From Zygnema cylindricum (taxonomy: Eukaryota; Streptophyta; Zygnematophyceae; Zygnematales; Zygnemataceae), in NCBI GenBank assembly GCA_037447655.1, contig JBBHKE010002405.1, positions 152,936 through 163,033 on the forward strand: a stretch of 10,098 nt of DNA. Reading direction: 5' to 3'. Below are positions 6,588 to 10,098 of the stretch, one piece after another. Positions within the stretch are counted from its first letter, which is position 1. The number at the start of each line of letters is the position of its first letter. A model generated the notes under the pieces. That model saw only the letters and a program-made list of their open reading frames with translations, was not told the DNA's origin and did no database searches. Both the position numbers and the translations under genes were made by a program.

Positions 6588-6607
6588 AGAGTGACTTAAG
6601 TCACTCT
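6588..6607. repeat. 20-bp perfect palindrome in U3, 5' LTR copy
   Basis: AGAGTGACTTAAGTCACTCT, identical to 1246-1265, lies just beyond the tRNA-like segment. The outer LTR copy (8633-8652) differs by one central pair only, although the sequence around it has diverged more. Confidence -1.
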
Positions 6608-6784
6608 TTAGTCCTTCCTATGGAGCTGAGGCAGCCATGGCTCCATCGCTCTCTCTCTCTTTCAGTGACTACAACAAGTATGGGGGAGAGAGAGAAGAGA
6701 TGGAGGCAGACTGCCATCATTTCTTATATATGTTTCCGCTAATTTATTTTAAACTAGAAAATACAAAAACTAATTATTTCAACA

Positions 6785-6789
6785 CAGCA
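6785..6789. repeat. Target site duplication CAGCA, right copy, of inner element
   Basis: CAGCA follows the terminal CA of the right LTR and matches 437-441. The outer reading frame (AGC AGC AAA CGA) resumes across it. Confidence -1.
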
Positions 6790-8438
6790 AACGACTACAA
6801 GAAATCCAGGCAGCTCACAAGGTAACAAAGCTTTTTCACCCAGATGAGCCTCAATCGTACTCGGAGGCAATGGACAGTCCGGAGAGAGATAGAGGGGTGA
6901 GAGCCATAAATGATGAGATGGCTTCAATTATGCAGGCTAATACTTGGGAGCTGGTGGACTCTTCTCCAGACAGAAAACCTATCGGGTGCAAATGGGTATT
7001 TAAATTGAAATTGAACCTAGATAATACCGTTGAAAGATTTAAGGCTCGGTTGGTAGCAAAGGGATTCACCCAAATATAGGGGATAGATTATGAGGAGACT
7101 TTTGCTCCGGTGGTTCGGTTCCCATCTGTAAGAATTCTCCTTAGTCTAGCAGCATCGAAAGACATGGAAATTCACCAGATGCATATGAAGAGCGCTTTCC
7201 TCAAAGGTGAACTAAAGGAAGAAATCTTTATGAGACAACCAGAGGGGTTTATAGAGAAAGGAGAAGAGAGCAAAGTCTGCTGGCTCATAAAGTCCTTATA
7301 TGGGCTGAAGCAGGCTCCCAGACAATGGAAAAAGAAATTAGATGAGTTTTTCACTGGTCTAAGATATATTCGGATGAGTTCTAACCATTCTATTTATATG
7401 TTTGAGGATGAGAATGGAGTGATTTTTATTGCTATTTATGTGGATGATTTGCTGGTGTTAAGTAAATCTTTGGAGAAGATCAATAAGTTAAAGACAGATC
7501 TTAAAAGCAAATTTGACATGAAGGATTTAGGAAAAGCTAAATATATTTTGGGGATTCAAATAGAAAGAGATAGAGGGAAGAGAATAATCAGACTTACTCA
7601 GAAGGAAGCTATCGGAAATATGTTTGAGAAATTTCAGATGGAAAAGGCAAACAGTTGTACCACTCCCATGGACTTGAAGAAAGTAAGTGATGGGAGTGTA
7701 GAAGGAGGAGTGATAATACTAGATGATCAGATGAGTCTAGAAGAGAGACAATTTATGAAGTCTATTCCTTACACACAGGTTTTAGGAAGTTTGATTTACT
7801 TTATGAATTGTACTAGGCCGGACATAGCAGTAGCACTTGGAGTCCTTAGTAGGAGTCTTAATGACCCTAGGAAGAAAGATTGGGAGGCAGCTAAGAGAGT
7901 GATGAGAGACTTGGTGGAAACTAGGGATTTATGGTTGCATTTGGGAGGGAAGCACACTGACATCACTACCTCGAGTGATGCCAGTTGTGGGGATGCACCT
8001 ATGAGAAGATGCACTTATGGGTATGTGTTGTATGTGGGGGAAGGTGCTTGCTGTTGGAGCAACAAGCAACAAAAGGTGGTTGTTAAGTCCACTATGAAGG
8101 TTGAATACATGGCCTCTTGTTCTCCTGTGAAAGAACTAATGTGGGTCAAGTCTTTGTTGCAAGAACTGGGGTATATGAAAAAGGGAGTGCATGATGTGTT
8201 TTGTGATAATCAGGCAGCAATTGCAATTGCAGCCAATCATAAACATCATTTCAAGGCTAAGCACAAGGATATAAGGTTTAGTTTTGTGAGGGAAAAGGTA
8301 GAAAATATAATTGTGAATCAGGTGTACGAGGGTGATGGGGAAATGGTGTGTGATATGATGAAAAAACCTGTGCCCTCTCCCAAGCTAAAGTACTGTAGAG
8401 AAAAATGTGGTTTAAAAGAGAAACTAAAATTAGACTAG
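6790..8438 (+). pseudogene. Outer pol: reverse transcriptase and RNase H (inactivated)
   Basis: The frame continues from 1-441. It runs KRLQE..., then SPERDRGVRAINDEM, and into RT, where it meets TAG at 7077-7079 (a glutamate codon in the inner copy). It then stays open from 7080 to the TAG at 8436-8438. The piece open from 7110 starts at GTG only because the stop precedes it. RT keeps YVDD, but the motif A aspartate is histidine (HQMHMKSAF, where the inner copy has HQMDIKTAF). RNase H keeps the aspartates in SSDAS and CDNQAA, but MEAEY has become MKVEY, losing the conserved glutamate. With the frameshift near 99-105 and the insertion, the gene has five separate inactivating changes. The catalytic losses suggest long decay without selection. 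Confidence -1.
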
Positions 8439-8451
8439 AAAATATGGGGAG
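8439..8451 (+). other. Polypurine tract of outer element
   Basis: AAAATATGGGGAG lies directly between the pol stop codon and the TG of the 3' LTR. It has the same 13-base spacing as the inner element, with one base different in the tract. Confidence -1.
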
Positions 8452-8632
8452 TGTTGAAATCACTAGATTTAGGGGAGGTATTTTATACGTCTTAGTTAGT
8501 TAAATTATCTTGAAGAAAAAGCACTGGCAGCCTGCCTCCACTTTCTCTCTCTAGTTCCCATACTTGTTGTGGTCATTGAACGAAAAGAGGGCGGTGGAGC
8601 CATTGCTGCCTTAGCTCCTTAGGTAGGGCTTA

Positions 8633-8652
8633 AGAGTGACCTAAGTCACTCT
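8633..8652. repeat. Palindrome in outer LTR, one mispair
   Basis: AGAGTGACCTAAGTCACTCT has 9 of 10 pairs. It is the counterpart of 1246-1265 and 6588-6607. The next bases form CTCAATC/GGTTGAG, a 7-bp stem with one G-U around five As, matching CTCAAC/GTTGAG in the inner LTRs. Confidence -1.
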
Positions 8653-8664
8653 CAATCAAAAAGG

Positions 8665-8740
8665 TTGAGTCTAGTAGGACACGAACCTCCAACCGGTAGG
8701 GCGAGGCGTAGCCGTCAGCCCTTACCAGTCTGTCGTAGTA
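8665..8740 (-). other. tRNA-like segment antisense to the element, outer LTR copy
   Basis: On the - strand it reads CTGGTAAGGGC, then GGTTCGTGTCC, a B-box with one departure from consensus. The stem AGGGC (8698-8702)/GCCCT (8718-8722) replaces AGAGC/GCTCT of the inner LTRs. Both sides changed together, so pairing is preserved. The inner stem keeps three pairs, GGC/GCC. Confidence -1.
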
Positions 8741-9074
8741 GTTCGTTATGATATATAAGGTGTGATTGTTATTTAAACAGTAAGTAGAGGATTAATTTGA
8801 TTAACAGAATTACTATTAGACAACATAGAAACCAGTTGGATTTTATAATGCGCACGAAACAAATATACAACACATTTGTTTTGAACGACGAGCATTAAAA
8901 GCCGGTTTGGATCTGACGGCCCCATCATCGTCGAGATCCCGGAATAGCTACCTTGGCGGTTTTTTGACGTAACATGACCTGTCGACACGTGGCAAGATAT
9001 ATTTGGGAACAAAGAATTCGGGGGAACATGAGGACGAGTTCGAAGGAGACAAGCGTCCACTCCAAAGCCTTGTT

Positions 9075-9148
9075 GTACACAAGCCGTACAGAAAGTACAT
9101 CGGCCTTAGTACCTTTCTGTACTGTACAGTCTTTTGATTCGTTCGTAC
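9075..9148. promoter_or_regulatory. GTAC motif cluster with hairpin, outer LTR U3
   Basis: Seven GTAC tetramers fall at 9075, 9086, 9095, 9109, 9119, 9124 and 9145. GTACAGAAAGTAC (9086-9098) and GTACCTTTCTGTAC (9109-9122) form the same bulged hairpin as in the inner LTRs. The cluster ends about 75 bases before the TATA box. Confidence -1.
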
Positions 9149-9223
9149 ATCAGTAGATAGGGGTTGTGAGAGGGGTTTAGGACTTAGAGGATTGAGGAGG
9201 TAGCGCCTCTCTCCCAACAAGCT

Positions 9224-9232
9224 TATATAAAT
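9224..9232 (+). promoter_or_regulatory. TATA box of outer 3' LTR
   Basis: TATATAAAT followed by ATTGGCAT, matching the inner TATAAATTGGCAT. If active it would drive transcription out of the element into the flank at 9449 onward. Confidence -1.
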
Positions 9233-9298
9233 ATTGGCATCTTTGCTAGTTGATAATTAATGGCTTGGTTCGGCATTTTCATTGATTCTTTTTGATGT

Positions 9299-9314
9299 GG
9301 ACTTAGGGGAGTTC
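9299..9314 (+). other. Conserved R/U5 hairpin, outer LTR copy
   Basis: GGACT/AGTTC around TAGGGG. The C-to-T change in the right arm still pairs as G-U in the sense RNA. The counterparts are 576-591 and 5917-5932. Confidence -1.
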
Positions 9315-9448
9315 AGACTGCACAGGGGTGTTGTCAGATTGTCTATTTGTCTGCTTGGGTGGCAGTTGCTATAGTTGAATGTGGGTTAGTGTAAAAATTC
9401 ATAGAGGCTTGCTCAATTTTTGTCCATAATGGGGGAAACAGAGTTGCA

Positions 9449-9453
9449 TTTAT
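9449..9453. repeat. Possible target site duplication of outer element (right copy)
   Basis: TTTAT is the five bases after the end of the outer LTR. The matching left copy would lie outside the window, so this is position-based only. Confidence -1.
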
Positions 9454-10098
9454 TTGTACCGGCAAAATTTTACCGATTCACATTTTGTGATGTGACATAA
9501 CGCGACGAATCGAAGGGTACGGAATCTGATGACGATTTCGCCAACCTTTATTTCGAGTACAAATTGTGTTAGAACATTTTAGCGGCACTTTTTGGTAAAA
9601 AACGACAATTGGCAATATCTCATTTCACCAATTACTTAGTCATTTCATCACATGATGATACAAAGAAAGGCATAAAGTGCATCAGAGCACTTTAGAACAT
9701 TATCTCATGGGAATGTCATACAAATAACTCTCAGACTCAAAATAATCTCAAGATTCATAGAGAAAAGTATTTACTTTAGTTGATCAGAACTCTTTATACA
9801 TTCTTTATTAGGAACCTTATCATAGAACATAGAAGGAGAATGCAACTTTATTAAAAGATAGTCCGTAGGAACATTTGTATTCCAATCGGGGCTCACTTTT
9901 GCTTACGCCTGTGGCCTCTCGACTATAACTACATTTCTCAAGCTGCCTAAAACTGTCCAATCTATTGATTTGTTTCTATGCCTCTCCCATTGCTATCTAC
10001 TAAGTGGTTCCTACACGCTAAGTTTTGATGTGTATAGATTTCATGTGTTTATAAGTTGGGTGCGCACTGGCTAATATTACCTTGTAAAACTATTAGTT
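9449..10098. other. Flanking DNA without a recognised gene
   Basis: This is 650 bp of AT-rich sequence with no long reading frame on either strand and no similarity to the copia elements. The only structures I see are small hairpins, the best being TAAAGTGC/GCACTTTA with a six-base loop at 9673-9694. It could be intergenic DNA or part of another, older repeat. Confidence -1.

Larger units (their letters stand above)
442..6784 (-). mobile_element. Inner Ty1/copia LTR retrotransposon, structurally complete, - strand
   Basis: This is a 6343-bp element. It has two LTRs that begin and end TG...CA, a 5-bp target duplication CAGCA on both sides, a primer-binding site next to the 5' LTR (5768-5782), a polypurine tract next to the 3' LTR (1442-1454), and one gag-PR-IN-RT-RNase H domain order. 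Integrase before RT defines the copia superfamily. It is inserted in reverse orientation into a relative, just upstream of that relative's RT domain. The polyprotein frame is broken at three places: frameshifts near 5124-5128 and 3580-3587, and a TAA at 4520-4522. It is therefore not autonomous as written, though the recognised catalytic residues remain. Confidence -1.
5783..6784 (-). repeat. 5' LTR of inner element
   Basis: This 1002-bp direct repeat matches 442-1441, with TG...CA ends. In element orientation U3 runs from 6784 to the TATA box (5997-6003), and R/U5 occupies roughly the last 190 bp to 5783. U3 holds, in element order, the palindrome (6588-6607), the antisense tRNA-like segment (6508-6580), a GTGCGAAA/TTTCGCAC hairpin (6374-6394), two CCACGTC motifs (6251-6268) and the GTAC cluster (6085-6158). 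The last 20 bases of U5 encode the first codons of gag. The 5' LTR supplies the promoter for the genomic RNA. Confidence -1.
6785..9448 (+). mobile_element. Outer Ty1/copia retrotransposon, 3' part (rest at 1-441 and beyond the window)
   Basis: This is the continuation, beyond the nested insert, of the element whose earlier part is at 1-441. It holds the RT and RNase H regions, a PPT and a full 3' LTR. It is a relative of the inner element, similar in protein but much more diverged in the LTR. It must have been present before the inner element inserted. The 5' LTR, gag and most of integrase are outside the window to the left. Confidence -1.
8452..9448 (+). repeat. 3' LTR of outer element
   Basis: This 997-bp LTR starts TGTTGAAATC directly after the polypurine tract and ends GAGTTGCA, the counterpart of GAATTGCA in the inner LTR. 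It aligns along its whole length with the reverse complement of the inner LTRs. It carries the palindrome (8633-8652), the tRNA-like segment (8665-8740, - strand), ACGT motifs (8965-8993), the GTAC cluster (9075-9148), the TATA box (9224-9232), the R hairpin (9299-9314) and an ATG 20 bases before its end (9429-9431). The left partner is outside the window. Confidence -1.

Noticed and set aside
9449-10098. A host exon or small RNA gene in the flank
   Set aside because: There is no sustained reading frame, no convincing splice pattern and no recognisable RNA structure.

Overview
The window is a nest of two Ty1/copia LTR retrotransposons of the same family. It comes from a eukaryotic nuclear genome, most likely a land plant. 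The lineage call rests mainly on the primer-binding site, which gives a 15-base match to the anticodon arm of plant-type initiator tRNA-Met. The animal version of that arm, as I recall it, differs at the edge of the match. No host gene, rRNA or CRISPR array is visible, and I cannot name the species.

Layout. Bases 1-441 and 6785-9448 belong to an older 'outer' copia element on the + strand. Its 5' end lies outside the window, it has a frameshift and a nonsense codon, and it has lost RT and RNase H catalytic residues. A younger 'inner' element on the - strand (442-6784) sits inside it, flanked by a perfect 5-bp target duplication CAGCA (437-441 and 6785-6789). The inner element has two LTRs of about 1.0 kb (442-1441 and 5783-6784), a half-tRNA primer-binding site (5768-5782), a gag-protease-integrase-RT-RNase H reading frame (5802 down to 1455) and a polypurine tract (1442-1454). 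Its frame carries two single-base frameshifts and one nonsense codon, but the catalytic residues I could locate are all present. The outer element ends with a PPT (8439-8451) and a 3' LTR (8452-9448). From 9449 to the end is flanking DNA with no recognised gene.

How it fits together. The inner coding frame is very compact. Gag opens at an ATG inside the 5' LTR, reads through the primer-binding site, and pol stops 13 bases before the 3' LTR. Because the two relatives are in opposite orientation, 442-3108 and 6785-9448 form a long inverted repeat that could give a hairpin RNA.

The most unusual material is in the LTRs. The U3 has a dense cluster of GTAC motifs around a conserved hairpin, ACGT-core motifs, a 20-bp palindrome, and an antisense tRNA-like segment with a B-box and one covarying base pair. 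The two inner LTRs also differ very unevenly along their length, which suggests gene conversion or an assembly artefact.
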